From Palsa-851 sp035534435 (GTDB taxonomy: Bacteria; Chloroflexota; Dormibacteria; Aeolococcales; Aeolococcaceae), in contig DATLRX010000033.1 in the NCBI GenBank assembly GCA_035534435.1, positions 113,127 through 177,126 of the forward strand: a stretch of DNA of 64,000 nucleotides. Reading direction: 5' to 3'. The notes beneath the pieces were generated by a model, which did no database searches, was not told the DNA's origin, and worked only from the letters and a program-made list of their open reading frames with translations. Positions 24,593 through 34,081 of this stretch are shown here, in pieces (the stretch's first letter is position 1; the number at the start of each line of letters is the position of its first letter). Both the position numbers and the translations under genes were made by a program.

Positions 24593-25804
24593 TCACGCCC
24601 TGCCTTCCTCTCGTTTCAACTCCTCGCGGCCGATGATCGACAGGTGCACCTCGTCGGGTCCGTCCATGAATCGCGCTGACCGCGCGTAGGCGAACATCTG
24701 CGTCAGGGGCAGGTCCTGCGAGACGCCGGCACCGCCGTGGACCTGGATGGCACGGTCGATCACGGCCTGCGCGACGTTCGGCGCGACGACCTTGATGGCG
24801 GAGATCTCGAATCGGGCGCCGAGACTCCCCTTCGTGTCGAGCAACCACGCGGCCTTCTGGCACAGCAGCCGCGCCTGCTCGATCTCGATCCGTGACCTCG
24901 CGATCTGCTCACGGACAACCCCTTGCTCCGCAAGGCGTTTCCCGAATGCCGTCCTCGACTTCGCCCGCTCGCACATGAGCGAGAGCGCGCGCTCCGCGGC
25001 CCCGATGAGGCGCATGCAGTGATGCAGACGCCCCGGGCCGAGACGGGCCTGGGCGATCATGAACGCGGTGCCCTCGTCGCCGATACGATTGCTCTTGGGG
25101 ACGCGAACGTTCTCGAGCAGGACCTCACAGTGGCTTCCGGGATCGTCGAAGCCGTACACCTTCAGCTGACGGACGATCGTCACCCCGGGCGCGTCCATGG
25201 GGACGAGCACCATGGTGTGACGGGAGTGGCGTTCCGCGTCGGGATGAGTCATGCCGATGAGGAGGATGACCTTCGCGTTCGGGTGCGCGGCGCCGCTCGT
25301 GAACCACTTACGGCCATTGATGACATAATCATCGCCGTTGCCGTCGATGCGCGTGGCGAGCTGCGTGGGATCGGAGCTGGCCACCGCCGGCTCGGTCATG
25401 CCGATGCACGAGCGGATCTCCCCGGCGAGCAGCGGCTTGAGCCAGGCCTCCTGCTGCTCGGGGGTGCCGAACTGCGCGAGCACCTCCATGTTGCCGGTGT
25501 CCGGCGCGGAGCAGTTCATCGTCTCGGACGCGATCGAGCTCCACCCCATGATCTCGGCGAGCGCGCCGTACTCGAGGTTCGTGAGACCGGGTCCGAATCG
25601 CTTGTCCGGAAGGAAGAGGTTCCAGAGGCCGCGTCTGCGTGCCTCGGTCTTCAACTCCTCCATGACGGGCGAGATGCGCTGCGGGATCGTCTCGGCCGAG
25701 AAGCCGCGCCAGTACTCGTCCTCGGCGGGACGGACACACTCGTCCATGAAGCGCCAGACCTTCTCACTCAGCTCGCGGACCCGATGCGTCTCCTCGAACT
25801 CCAT
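24593..25804 (-). CDS. Acyl-CoA dehydrogenase, ACAD10/11-like
   Basis: FAD-dependent acyl-CoA dehydrogenase of 403 residues. The N-terminal part has FSAETIPQRISPVMEELK, the flavin strand SCIGMTEPAVASSDPTQ and YVINGRKWFTSGA. The C-terminal helices include QVHGGAGVSQDLPLTQMFAYARSARFMDGPDEVHLS. The DGPDEVHL ending and the absence of the short-chain ACAD catalytic Glu context match the ACAD10/11 group. In that group the dehydrogenase acts after phosphorylation of a 4-hydroxyacyl-CoA. It follows the APH-fold kinase gene at 2 bp, so the two are one unit. Substrate is inferred from the pairing. Confidence 0.88.
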   Translation of the reverse strand: MEFEETHRVRELSEKVWRFMDECVRPAEDEYWRGFSAETIPQRISPVMEELKTEARRRGLWNLFLPDKRFGPGLTNLEYGALAEIMGWSSIASETMNCSAPDTGNMEVLAQFGTPEQQEAWLKPLLAGEIRSCIGMTEPAVASSDPTQLATRIDGNGDDYVINGRKWFTSGAAHPNAKVILLIGMTHPDAERHSRHTMVLVPMDAPGVTIVRQLKVYGFDDPGSHCEVLLENVRVPKSNRIGDEGTAFMIAQARLGPGRLHHCMRLIGAAERALSLMCERAKSRTAFGKRLAEQGVVREQIARSRIEIEQARLLCQKAAWLLDTKGSLGARFEISAIKVVAPNVAQAVIDRAIQVHGGAGVSQDLPLTQMFAYARSARFMDGPDEVHLSIIGREELKREEGRA

Positions 25805-25806
25805 CG

Positions 25807-26859
25807 TCAGCCTCCTCCGGACGAACCCAGCCGATCCAGCGCGTCGAGGCCGCCCTCGACGATTGCGGGCACCATCTCCCCCATCCGCTCGAATCCCTCG
25901 CCGACGGTCATGCCCATCAGGAATCGCGCCGTGATCCCCTCGGCGATGATCGCCAGCTTGTACGCGCCGAGCGCGATGTACCACTCGAGCGCCGACATGT
26001 CGCGTTGCGTGCCGGCAGCGTAGTCTCGCAGGATGTCGGCGCGCTTGTAGAAGCCGTCCTGCACGGTCACGGGCATGCCGTGGAGCGCTCGCCCGGCCGC
26101 CTCGGTCTCGTCATCGGACCAGTACACGCAGAGCAGGCCGACGTCGCACAGCGGATCACCGATCGTGCACATCTCCCAGTCGATCACCGCGACGATGCGG
26201 CCGGGATCGGTCGGCGCGTACATGACGTTGTCGAGGCGGTAGTCACCGTGCACGATGCCGGGCGCGGATTGCACCGGCACCGTCTCGTCGAGCCGGCGGT
26301 GCAACTCCTCGATGCAGGGGAGCTCGCGCGTCTTCGACGCCTCCCATTGCTGCCACCAGCGCCGCACCTGGCGTCCGAGGAACCCTTCCGGGTGGCCGAA
26401 ACCGGCGAGTCCAATCGCGTCGGGGTCGATGGCGTGCAGGTGGAGCAGCGTGCTGACGAGTGCCGAGGACATCGCCTGCCGGGTCTCGCGAGTGTCGGGG
26501 AATCCCGCGGGAAGGGCATCGCGAACGACGTGGCCGTCGATCCATTCCATGACGTAGAAGGGAGCGCCGATCACCGACTCGTCCTCGCAGAGTGCGATGA
26601 CGTGCGGGACAGGGATCCCCGTGTCCTGCAGCGCGGCCAGCACGCGATACTCGCGAGCCATGTCGTGGGCGGTGGGCAGCACATGCGCGAGCGGTGGGCG
26701 GCGCACCACGAACCGGCGCACGCCGTCGTCCACGATGTAGGTGAGGTTCGACCGGCCTCCCGGGATCACCTCGGCGCGCAACGACCCCACGGGCCCCCCC
26801 ACGCGGGGCGTCAGATAACGCGCGAGCGAGTCGAGATCAAGCCCGGGAGGCGACGTCAC
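25807..26859 (-). CDS. APH-fold phosphotransferase, ACAD10/11 N-domain type
   Basis: Kinase of the aminoglycoside-phosphotransferase fold, 350 residues. The catalytic loop VHGDYRLDNVMY, the metal Asp in AVIDWEMCTIGDPLCDVG, and the N-lobe GGRSNLTYIVDDGVRRFVVRR are those of the kinase domain fused to acyl-CoA dehydrogenase in animal ACAD10/11 and separate in bacterial LvaA. It probably phosphorylates 4-hydroxyacyl-CoA rather than an antibiotic. The GTG start overlaps the atpC stop as GTGA, placing it directly on the ATP synthase transcript. Confidence 0.85.
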   Translation of the reverse strand: MTSPPGLDLDSLARYLTPRVGGPVGSLRAEVIPGGRSNLTYIVDDGVRRFVVRRPPLAHVLPTAHDMAREYRVLAALQDTGIPVPHVIALCEDESVIGAPFYVMEWIDGHVVRDALPAGFPDTRETRQAMSSALVSTLLHLHAIDPDAIGLAGFGHPEGFLGRQVRRWWQQWEASKTRELPCIEELHRRLDETVPVQSAPGIVHGDYRLDNVMYAPTDPGRIVAVIDWEMCTIGDPLCDVGLLCVYWSDDETEAAGRALHGMPVTVQDGFYKRADILRDYAAGTQRDMSALEWYIALGAYKLAIIAEGITARFLMGMTVGEGFERMGEMVPAIVEGGLDALDRLGSSGGG

Positions 26860-27281
26860 TGCGCCGGCGGGTGCCCGCCGTGGCGCCGGCGCCGGATCTC
26901 CGCGACGCGGAGTCGCAGCGTGGCGCGCTCGAGCGCCAGGACGGCCTCCTCATCGGCCTCGTTCAGGGTGAGCAGCTCCTGCGCACGCTTCCGCGCCTCC
27001 TCCGCGCGCGCCTCGTCGATCTCCTCGGCACGCTCGGCGGCGTCGGCAAGGATGGTGACCTTCTCCGGCAGGACCTCGAGGAAGCCTCCGACGACCGCGA
27101 GCACGTGCTCGGCGTCGTCGTTGCGGATGGTCACCACGCCGGTGCGCAGCGGCGTGAGCAAGGCGATATGGTGCGGCAGGACCCCGAGGTCGCCCTCCAC
27201 GCCCGGCGCGAGCACGAAGTCAGCCTCCTCGCTGAACACGCGACCTTCCGGCGTGACGAGCTCGACCTGGAGCTTGGCCAT
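26856..27281 (-). CDS. atpC: ATP synthase F1 subunit epsilon
   Basis: Central-stalk subunit, 141 residues. The N-terminal beta-sandwich is clear (VELVTPEGRVFSEEADFVLAPGVEGDLGVLPHHIALLTPL), followed by a C-terminal helical hairpin (EEIDEARAEEARKRAQELL). The tail RRRRHGGHPPAQ is extra to the core. It is 5 bp after atpD and overlaps the kinase gene by four bases. Confidence 0.97.
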   Translation of the reverse strand: MAKLQVELVTPEGRVFSEEADFVLAPGVEGDLGVLPHHIALLTPLRTGVVTIRNDDAEHVLAVVGGFLEVLPEKVTILADAAERAEEIDEARAEEARKRAQELLTLNEADEEAVLALERATLRLRVAEIRRRRHGGHPPAQ

Positions 27282-27286
27282 CCCGA

Positions 27287-28771
27287 TTACTCCTTGGCGG
27301 TCTCGTCGGACGTGGCTGCGGGTGCGGCCTCAGCGGCGGCCGGCTTCGACTCCTGCCCGTCACCCTTCAGCGCCGCAGCCCGCTGCACGGCCTCGTCGAT
27401 GGTGCCGCACATGTAGAAGGCATCCTCGGGAAGGTCGTCGTGCTTGCCGTCGAGGATCTCCGCGAAGCCGCGGATGGTCTCCGCGAGCGGCACGTACTTG
27501 CCCTCGCGCCCGGTGAACACCTCCGCGACGAAGAACGGCTGGGACAGGAAGTTGCGCACGCGGCGCGCGCGGCCCACCGTCTGCTTCTGGTCTTCCGTGA
27601 GCTCCTCCTGGCCGAGGATTGCGATGATGTCCTGGAGCTCCTTGTACTCCTGGAGCACCTGCTTCACGCCCTGCGCGACGCGATAGTGCTCCTCGCCGAC
27701 GACGTTCGGATCGAGCAGGCGGCTGAAGGACTCGAGCGGGTCGACCGCGGGATAGATGCCGCTCTCCGAGATGGAGCGGCTCAGGCTCACGGTCGCGCCG
27801 AGGTGGCCGAATGTCGTCGCGACAGCCGGGTCCGTGAAGTCGTCCGCGGGGACGAAGACCGCCTGCACCGACGTGATCGAGCCCTTGTTGGTCGAGGTGA
27901 TCCGCTCCTGCAGGTCGCCCATCTCGGTAGCCAGCGTCGGCTGGTACCCGACGGCGGACGGCATGCGTCCGAGCAGCGCCGAGACCTCGGCGCCTGCGAG
28001 CGTGTACCGGAAGATGTTGTCGATGAAGAGCAGCGTATCCGCGCCCTTCTCGTCACGGAACCATTCGGCCATGGTGAGCCCGGTCAGCGCGACCCGCGCG
28101 CGTGCGCCCGGCGACTCGTTCATCTGGCCGTACACGAGGGCTGTCTGGCCGAGGACCTTGGACTCCTCCATCTCGCCGTACAGCGCCGTGCCCTCGCGGG
28201 TGCGCTCGCCAACACCGGCGAACACCGAGTAGCCGGCGTGCTCGCGCGCGATGTTGCGGATCATCTCCATGACGATGACCGTCTTGCCGACGCCCGCTCC
28301 GCCGAAGAGGCCGATCTTCGAGCCTTTCGAGAAGGTGCAGATGAGATCGATGACCTTGATCCCCGTCTCGAGGATCTGCGCCTCGGTGGACTGCTCGGAA
28401 ATGCCGGGCGGGGTGCGGTGCATCGACATCCGCTGGCTGCCCTTGAACGGGCCCAATCCGTCGATCGGCTCACCGATGACGTTGAACATGCGACCGAGCG
28501 TCTCCTCGCCGACGGGCACCTGAATCGGCGCACCGGTGGCACGGACCGCGTCACCGCGCCGCACACCCTCGGTCGTGTCCATGGCGATGCACCGAACGGT
28601 GCTGTTGCCGAGGCTCTGCTGCACCTCGAGGACGAGGCGGCCGTTCTCGCGATCGATCTCGAGCGCGTCGAGGATCTCCGGCAGGCGCTCGCCGCTGAAC
28701 TCCACGTCGACGACCGGGCCGATCACCTGCACGACCGCGCCGGTGCCCGACTGCAATTCCACCACTGCCAT
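27287..28771 (-). CDS. atpD: ATP synthase F1 subunit beta
   Basis: Catalytic subunit, 494 residues. Walker A GGAGVGKTVIVMEM (about 170-177), the catalytic glutamate region VFAGVGERTREG, Walker B TLLFIDNIFRYT, and the DELSEED-equivalent region near EELTEDQKQTVGRARRVRNFLSQP are all intact. An Ala/Glu-rich tail of about 25 residues (AAAEAAPAATSDETAKE) extends the C-terminus beyond the usual end. Confidence 0.98.
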   Translation of the reverse strand: MAVVELQSGTGAVVQVIGPVVDVEFSGERLPEILDALEIDRENGRLVLEVQQSLGNSTVRCIAMDTTEGVRRGDAVRATGAPIQVPVGEETLGRMFNVIGEPIDGLGPFKGSQRMSMHRTPPGISEQSTEAQILETGIKVIDLICTFSKGSKIGLFGGAGVGKTVIVMEMIRNIAREHAGYSVFAGVGERTREGTALYGEMEESKVLGQTALVYGQMNESPGARARVALTGLTMAEWFRDEKGADTLLFIDNIFRYTLAGAEVSALLGRMPSAVGYQPTLATEMGDLQERITSTNKGSITSVQAVFVPADDFTDPAVATTFGHLGATVSLSRSISESGIYPAVDPLESFSRLLDPNVVGEEHYRVAQGVKQVLQEYKELQDIIAILGQEELTEDQKQTVGRARRVRNFLSQPFFVAEVFTGREGKYVPLAETIRGFAEILDGKHDDLPEDAFYMCGTIDEAVQRAAALKGDGQESKPAAAEAAPAATSDETAKE

Positions 28772-28781
28772 CTCTCTCTCC

Positions 28782-29636
28782 TCAGCCTTCGAGCGCCGCG
28801 GCGCCGCCGACGATCTCCATCAATTCGGTTGTGATCGACGCCTGCCGGACCTTGTTTGCGGTCAGGGTCAGGTCTTCGATGAACTCGCTTGCGTTGTCGG
28901 ACGCGTTGCGCATCGCCAGCATGCGCGCCGCCTGTTCGGAGGCGCCGTTCTCGAGCACCGCTCGGTACACCTGCGCCTCGACATAGCGGGGCAGCAGCGC
29001 GTCGAGCACATCCTTGGGATCCGGCTCGTACTCGAAGTCGGCGCTCACCGCCTTCGCGTCCTCGGGAGGCTCAACGGGGATGACGCGCTGCAGCGTGGCC
29101 TGCTGCCTGCCGACGCTGATGAACTTCGCGAAGACGATGTCGATCTGCTGCACCTCGCCGGACTCGAACTGCTCCATTGCGACACGCGCCGCGGGCAGGA
29201 CGTCGCCCATCGTGGGCCGGTCACCGAGCATGCTCTGATCCGCGACGAGGTCGCGGTGCAAGCGCCGGATGACGTCGCGGCCGCGCCGGCCGATGGTGAC
29301 GTACGACACCGGCACGGACCCCTGGACGGCCTCGCGCACGGCGAGCCGCGTGTTGTTGCTGTTGAGGGCGCCGCAGAGACCGCGGTCGCCGGTGACCAGG
29401 ATGATCAACCGTTTCTCGACGGGGCGGACCTGCAGGTACGGATGCTGGTACTGCGGTGACCGGCGCATCAGCTCGGTCATCATGCTGGCGATCTCGTCGC
29501 TGTACGGCCGCGTGGCGAGCACGCGCTCCTGGGCGCGGCGCATGCGCGCGGCGGCGACGAGCTCCATCGCCTTGGTGATCTTGCGCATGTTCTGCACGCC
29601 TTTGATGCGGCGGCGCAGGTCGCGCAGGCTGGGCAT
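28782..29636 (-). CDS. atpG: ATP synthase F1 subunit gamma
   Basis: Rotor shaft, 284 residues. The N-terminal helix LRRRIKGVQNMRKITKAMELVAAARM and the C-terminal helix AMRNASDNASEFIEDLTLTANKVRQASITTELMEIVGGAAAL are the two long coiled-coil halves of the family. Between them are LVTGDRGLCGALNSN and the Rossmann-like domain. Starts at ATG 53 bp after the atpA stop, the largest gap within the F1 genes; that gap contains the palindrome GATGCGCATC. Confidence 0.97.
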   Translation of the reverse strand: MPSLRDLRRRIKGVQNMRKITKAMELVAAARMRRAQERVLATRPYSDEIASMMTELMRRSPQYQHPYLQVRPVEKRLIILVTGDRGLCGALNSNNTRLAVREAVQGSVPVSYVTIGRRGRDVIRRLHRDLVADQSMLGDRPTMGDVLPAARVAMEQFESGEVQQIDIVFAKFISVGRQQATLQRVIPVEPPEDAKAVSADFEYEPDPKDVLDALLPRYVEAQVYRAVLENGASEQAARMLAMRNASDNASEFIEDLTLTANKVRQASITTELMEIVGGAAALEG

Positions 29637-29689
29637 GCGGCGTCAGCCTCGGCCGGTGCGCAGCATGGCGCCGATGAGGATGCGCATCG

Positions 29690-31213
<1,524 letters not shown>

Positions 31214-31235
31214 CAGCTAGTCATTCCTCTCTCGA

Positions 31236-31766
31236 TCAGGCAAGAGCTGCCTGGAGCTGTTGAAGGTGCGTGCGCAGGCTGTCGTCGATGACCCGGTCAC
31301 CGATGCGGATCACGAGCCCGCCGACGATGGACGGATCGGTGCGCACGGTCGTCTGCACGTCAGTGCCGAGTTGCCTGCTCAGCGAATCACGAATGCGCTG
31401 CTCGAGCGCGCCATCGGCAGAGACCGCGGTCGTCACCTCGACGCGCACGACGCCGGAAGCCCTGTCGCTCAGCGCATCGAAGTGGCTGAGGATCTCGCGA
31501 ACGATCCCGACCCTGCGCCGCTCGATGAGCAGGCGGGCAAGGTTGCGAGCCTGCGGAGATGCGCCGTCGAGCAGTTGCAGCCCCAGCCGGACGCGCTCCG
31601 AGAGGCTCGTCCTCGGATTCGCCAGCGCCTCGGACACAGCCGGATCGCCGAGCGTCCCGACGACACCCGCGAGCTGCTCGCGCCAGCCGGCGATGTCGCC
31701 GGCGTCCTGGGCGAGCCCGAAGTACGCCTCGGCGTAGCGGCGGGCGAGGATGCTCGCGCGTTCCAC
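31236..31766 (-). CDS. atpH: ATP synthase F1 subunit delta
   Basis: Peripheral-stalk connector, 176 residues. It begins SILARRYAEAYFGLAQDAGD and ends with the family C-terminal strand pattern VRTDPSIVGGLVIRIGDRVIDDSLRTHLQQLQAAL. The start is GTG, one base after the atpF TGA, so it is translated by coupling. Confidence 0.95.
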   Translation of the reverse strand: MERASILARRYAEAYFGLAQDAGDIAGWREQLAGVVGTLGDPAVSEALANPRTSLSERVRLGLQLLDGASPQARNLARLLIERRRVGIVREILSHFDALSDRASGVVRVEVTTAVSADGALEQRIRDSLSRQLGTDVQTTVRTDPSIVGGLVIRIGDRVIDDSLRTHLQQLQAALA

Positions 31767-31767
31767 G

Positions 31768-32319
31768 TCAGTTCTGCTGCGCTTTCGAGGCCGGGTTGTC
31801 GCCGACCTTGGTCAGAGCCTCGTCGATGAGGCGCTGGTGCGCCTTCGCATCGATGGTCTCGCCGAGCAGGCGCTGCGTCGCGGCGACGACGAGGCTGCTC
31901 ACCTCGTTGCGCAGATCCTGGATCGCGCGGTCACGCTCCCCGCCGATCTCGATGCGCGCGCGCTCGACGAGCGCCTCGGCATCCGTCCGCGCTTTGGCGA
32001 TCACCTCCTGCGCTTCCGCGGTGGCCTCACCGTGTGAGCGATTGATGATCTCGCGTGCCTGGACGCGCGCTTCCTCGAGCGTCGCCTCGACCTGCGCCTG
32101 GACGCTGGTGAGCCGTCGCTCGGCTTCCGCAGCGGCGGTAAGCCCGGCCTCGATCTTGGTCTCGCGCTCGGTGGCCGCCTTCATGACGCGCGGGTACACG
32201 TACTTCCCGAGGATCAGGATCATCAGGACGAACGCTATGAGCTCCGCAAAGAACGTCCCGTTCGGCGTGAGCAGTCCCGCCGTTTGATCGGACGTCGCAC
32301 CAAGCACCATCGTCAGCAA
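31768..32319 (-). CDS. atpF: ATP synthase F0 subunit b
   Basis: Peripheral-stalk dimer subunit, 183 residues. One membrane helix (about 24-45: FFAELIAFVLMILILGKYVYP) leads into a long charged helix (50-175) rich in Ala, Glu and Arg, the coiled-coil stalk. FAELIAFVLMILILGKYVYPR is typical of the actinobacterial/Chloroflexota type. Three bases follow the atpE stop before its start. Confidence 0.95.
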   Translation of the reverse strand: MLTMVLGATSDQTAGLLTPNGTFFAELIAFVLMILILGKYVYPRVMKAATERETKIEAGLTAAAEAERRLTSVQAQVEATLEEARVQAREIINRSHGEATAEAQEVIAKARTDAEALVERARIEIGGERDRAIQDLRNEVSSLVVAATQRLLGETIDAKAHQRLIDEALTKVGDNPASKAQQN

Positions 32320-32322
32320 CCC

Positions 32323-32580
32323 TTACTTCGGCGCCGCGATGACGTAGATGAAGAAGAAGCCGAGTGCGAGGTTGATGAAGTACATCCCCTCGACCAAGCC
32401 GATGATCAGGAACATCGTCACCTGCAGGCGACCCTGCGCCTCAGGCTGACGCGCCGTGCCGGCGATGGTCGCGTTACCGGCGAGGCCGTCACCGATCGCG
32501 GCGCCGATCGCGCCGCCGCCGAGCGCCAGTCCCGCGGCGATGAGCGCTCCCATCTGGAGCAGTGCTTGGGCGGTCGTCAT
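32323..32580 (-). CDS. atpE: ATP synthase F0 subunit c (proton type)
   Basis: Proteolipid rotor ring subunit, 85 residues with two membrane helices. The ion-binding carboxylate is Glu64 in GLVEGMYFINL; the polar loop is ARQPEAQGRL. The residue after Glu64 is Gly and there is no Gln at the N-terminal helix ligand position, so the sodium-binding signature is absent and protons are the likely coupling ion. An ATG at 32580 with GGTGTCTCTCC-type leader is used; an ATG 22 codons upstream would add a charged, non-conserved extension. Confidence 0.95.
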   Translation of the reverse strand: MTTAQALLQMGALIAAGLALGGGAIGAAIGDGLAGNATIAGTARQPEAQGRLQVTMFLIIGLVEGMYFINLALGFFFIYVIAAPK

Positions 32581-32593
32581 AGGGTGTCTCTCC

Positions 32594-33406
32594 TCAACTC
32601 GTAACCGTGTGAGCAGGCGCGTGATGCTCTTCCTCGAGACCTTCACGGGCCATACCGAAATAGATGATGGTCAACAGCATGAAGATGAATGCCTGGATGG
32701 TGCCGATCAGGAAGACGTCAAAGAGCTTCCAGACGACGAGCAGGATCACCCAGATCGGTGAGAGCGTCGTCTGCAGCACCGACGACCCGGCGAACGCGGT
32801 GTAGCCGAGAGTCAGCAGGTACACCATGACCAGGCCGCCGAAGATGTTGCCGAACAACCGGAGCGCGAGGCTCAGGGGCTTCGCGACCTCTTCGATGATG
32901 TTGAGCGGCGTGAACGCGATCCGGCCGATCAGCGGCAGCTCGAACGGCTTCGTGAAGCGGCGCAGATAGCCGCGAAACCCGAGGACGTGGATGCTGTACC
33001 ACTGCACGATCAGAATGACCACGATCGCCATCGCGATCGTGAGGTTGATGTCCGCGGCGGCGGGCTCGAGCGGTTTGGTGAGCGGAAAGAAATCCAGCCA
33101 GTTGGCGATCAGGATGAAGAGGAAGATCGTCGCAGCGATCGGTGTGATGAACCCTGACCCTTCATCGGAAACCATCTCCTTGGTGAGGTTCCGTATGTAG
33201 CTGAGCAGCAGTTCGAGCACCATCTGCAGCTTGCCGGGCTTGCCGTGACCGAGCCGATACGCAACACCGAAGCCGAGCGCGAGGGTGAGGACGATGGCGA
33301 TGCCGCTCGAGATGAGCGTGTCGACGTTGAAGGTGCAGAAGAACGCCTGTCCGCAAACCTGGATGACCGGATGGTTGCCCGGAGGGGTGTCGGCCGCGAG
33401 GATCAT
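32594..33406 (-). CDS. atpB: ATP synthase F0 subunit a
   Basis: Stator channel subunit, 270 residues with five to six membrane helices. The essential arginine is in LALRLFGNIFGGLVMVYLL, and the last helix LFDVFLIGTIQAFIFMLLTIIYFGMA is conserved. The ATG overlaps the stop of the AtpI-like gene as ATGA. Confidence 0.96.
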   Translation of the reverse strand: MILAADTPPGNHPVIQVCGQAFFCTFNVDTLISSGIAIVLTLALGFGVAYRLGHGKPGKLQMVLELLLSYIRNLTKEMVSDEGSGFITPIAATIFLFILIANWLDFFPLTKPLEPAAADINLTIAMAIVVILIVQWYSIHVLGFRGYLRRFTKPFELPLIGRIAFTPLNIIEEVAKPLSLALRLFGNIFGGLVMVYLLTLGYTAFAGSSVLQTTLSPIWVILLVVWKLFDVFLIGTIQAFIFMLLTIIYFGMAREGLEEEHHAPAHTVTS

Positions 33407-33786
33407 GCGTGTCGCAGCTGCTCACGCAGCGCCGCCGCGGCGAGCACCACCTGCGCGACGCCGAGGCCGAGGATCACGAGCCAGATGTTGGCCACGCCGA
33501 ACGCGAGACCGATGGCGATGGCGATCATGCTCAACGTCACGATCCGCAAGAGGCTCGTCGCGAGAAACGGGACCGGCAGCGCGATCAACTTGGCCGCCAT
33601 GGCACCGTTGACCGATCCGATGGCAAGCCCGGTCGCGAGCGCGCCGCCCTGCGCGGGATGCCCGATCACAAAGCCGGCGATCACCGCAAGCACCGCTGCG
33701 CCGGCGCACACGAAGGCGGCGTTTCGCACCAGGCGCAATGCGTTCGCGGTGGTCTTGGGGCGCGAAGAAGCTCCTTCCGAGGTCAC
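33403..33786 (-). CDS. AtpI-like ATP synthase-associated membrane protein
   Basis: Small four-helix membrane protein at the head of the atp operon, the position of subunit I, which assists c-ring or subunit assembly. Helices are seen at FVCAGAAVLAVIAGFVIG, GGALATGLAIGSVNGAMAAKLI, LLRIVTLSMIAIAIGLAFGV and WLVILGLGVAQVVLAAA. I take GTG at 33786 (127 residues) because GGGAG sits five bases upstream; a TTG at 33819 would add 11 residues without a ribosome binding site. The sequence is weakly conserved, so the name rests on topology and place. Confidence 0.7.
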   Translation of the reverse strand: MTSEGASSRPKTTANALRLVRNAAFVCAGAAVLAVIAGFVIGHPAQGGALATGLAIGSVNGAMAAKLIALPVPFLATSLLRIVTLSMIAIAIGLAFGVANIWLVILGLGVAQVVLAAAALREQLRHA

Positions 33787-33868
33787 CTCTGCTCCCGCTG
33801 CCTTCACTTGGACTGTCAAACCAAGGCAACGATATCAATTGGGTGCCGCGGCACGACCCAGCGCTTCG

Positions 33869-34081
33869 TCAGATGAAGCGTTTGAACTGGATGAAGGCGA
33901 TGTAACACGCGGCCGAGATGCCGATCAGCAGGCCGGCGAGCACGCCGATCGGGGTGGTGTGGAACAGGAGATCGACGCCCTCACCGAGGAGCAGCGGCGC
34001 GATCAACCCGACCGCGATCTGCATCCCGAGGCCGGCGAGCTCGCTGCCGGACGGCTGCCGAGGAGATGGACCGCTGCTCAG
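33869..34081 (-). CDS. AtpZ/AtpI-type small membrane protein, probable CTG start
   Basis: A 70-residue two-helix protein of the ATPase_gene1 family. GLGMQIAVGLIAPLLLGEGV and DLLFHTTPIGVLAGLLIG reproduce the family pattern of a Gly-rich helix, an acidic turn, the TPxxxxxG motif and a second Gly-rich helix; it ends QFKRFI. Reading back from the conserved core, the frame reaches CTG (34079-34081), which overlaps the wecA stop as CTGA and has GGAG seven bases upstream. No ATG, GTG or TTG lies upstream in frame before the previous gene's body. An internal ATG (GMQIAV) would remove only the N-terminal 16 residues. AtpZ/AtpI pairs are reported as Mg or Ca transporters or assembly factors. Confidence 0.75.
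   Translation of the reverse strand: MSSGPSPRQPSGSELAGLGMQIAVGLIAPLLLGEGVDLLFHTTPIGVLAGLLIGISAACYIAFIQFKRFI

Noticed and set aside
25807..26859. Aminoglycoside resistance phosphotransferase
   Set aside because: Although APH-fold, the motif pattern and the neighbour acyl-CoA dehydrogenase fit ACAD10/11-type metabolism better than antibiotic resistance.
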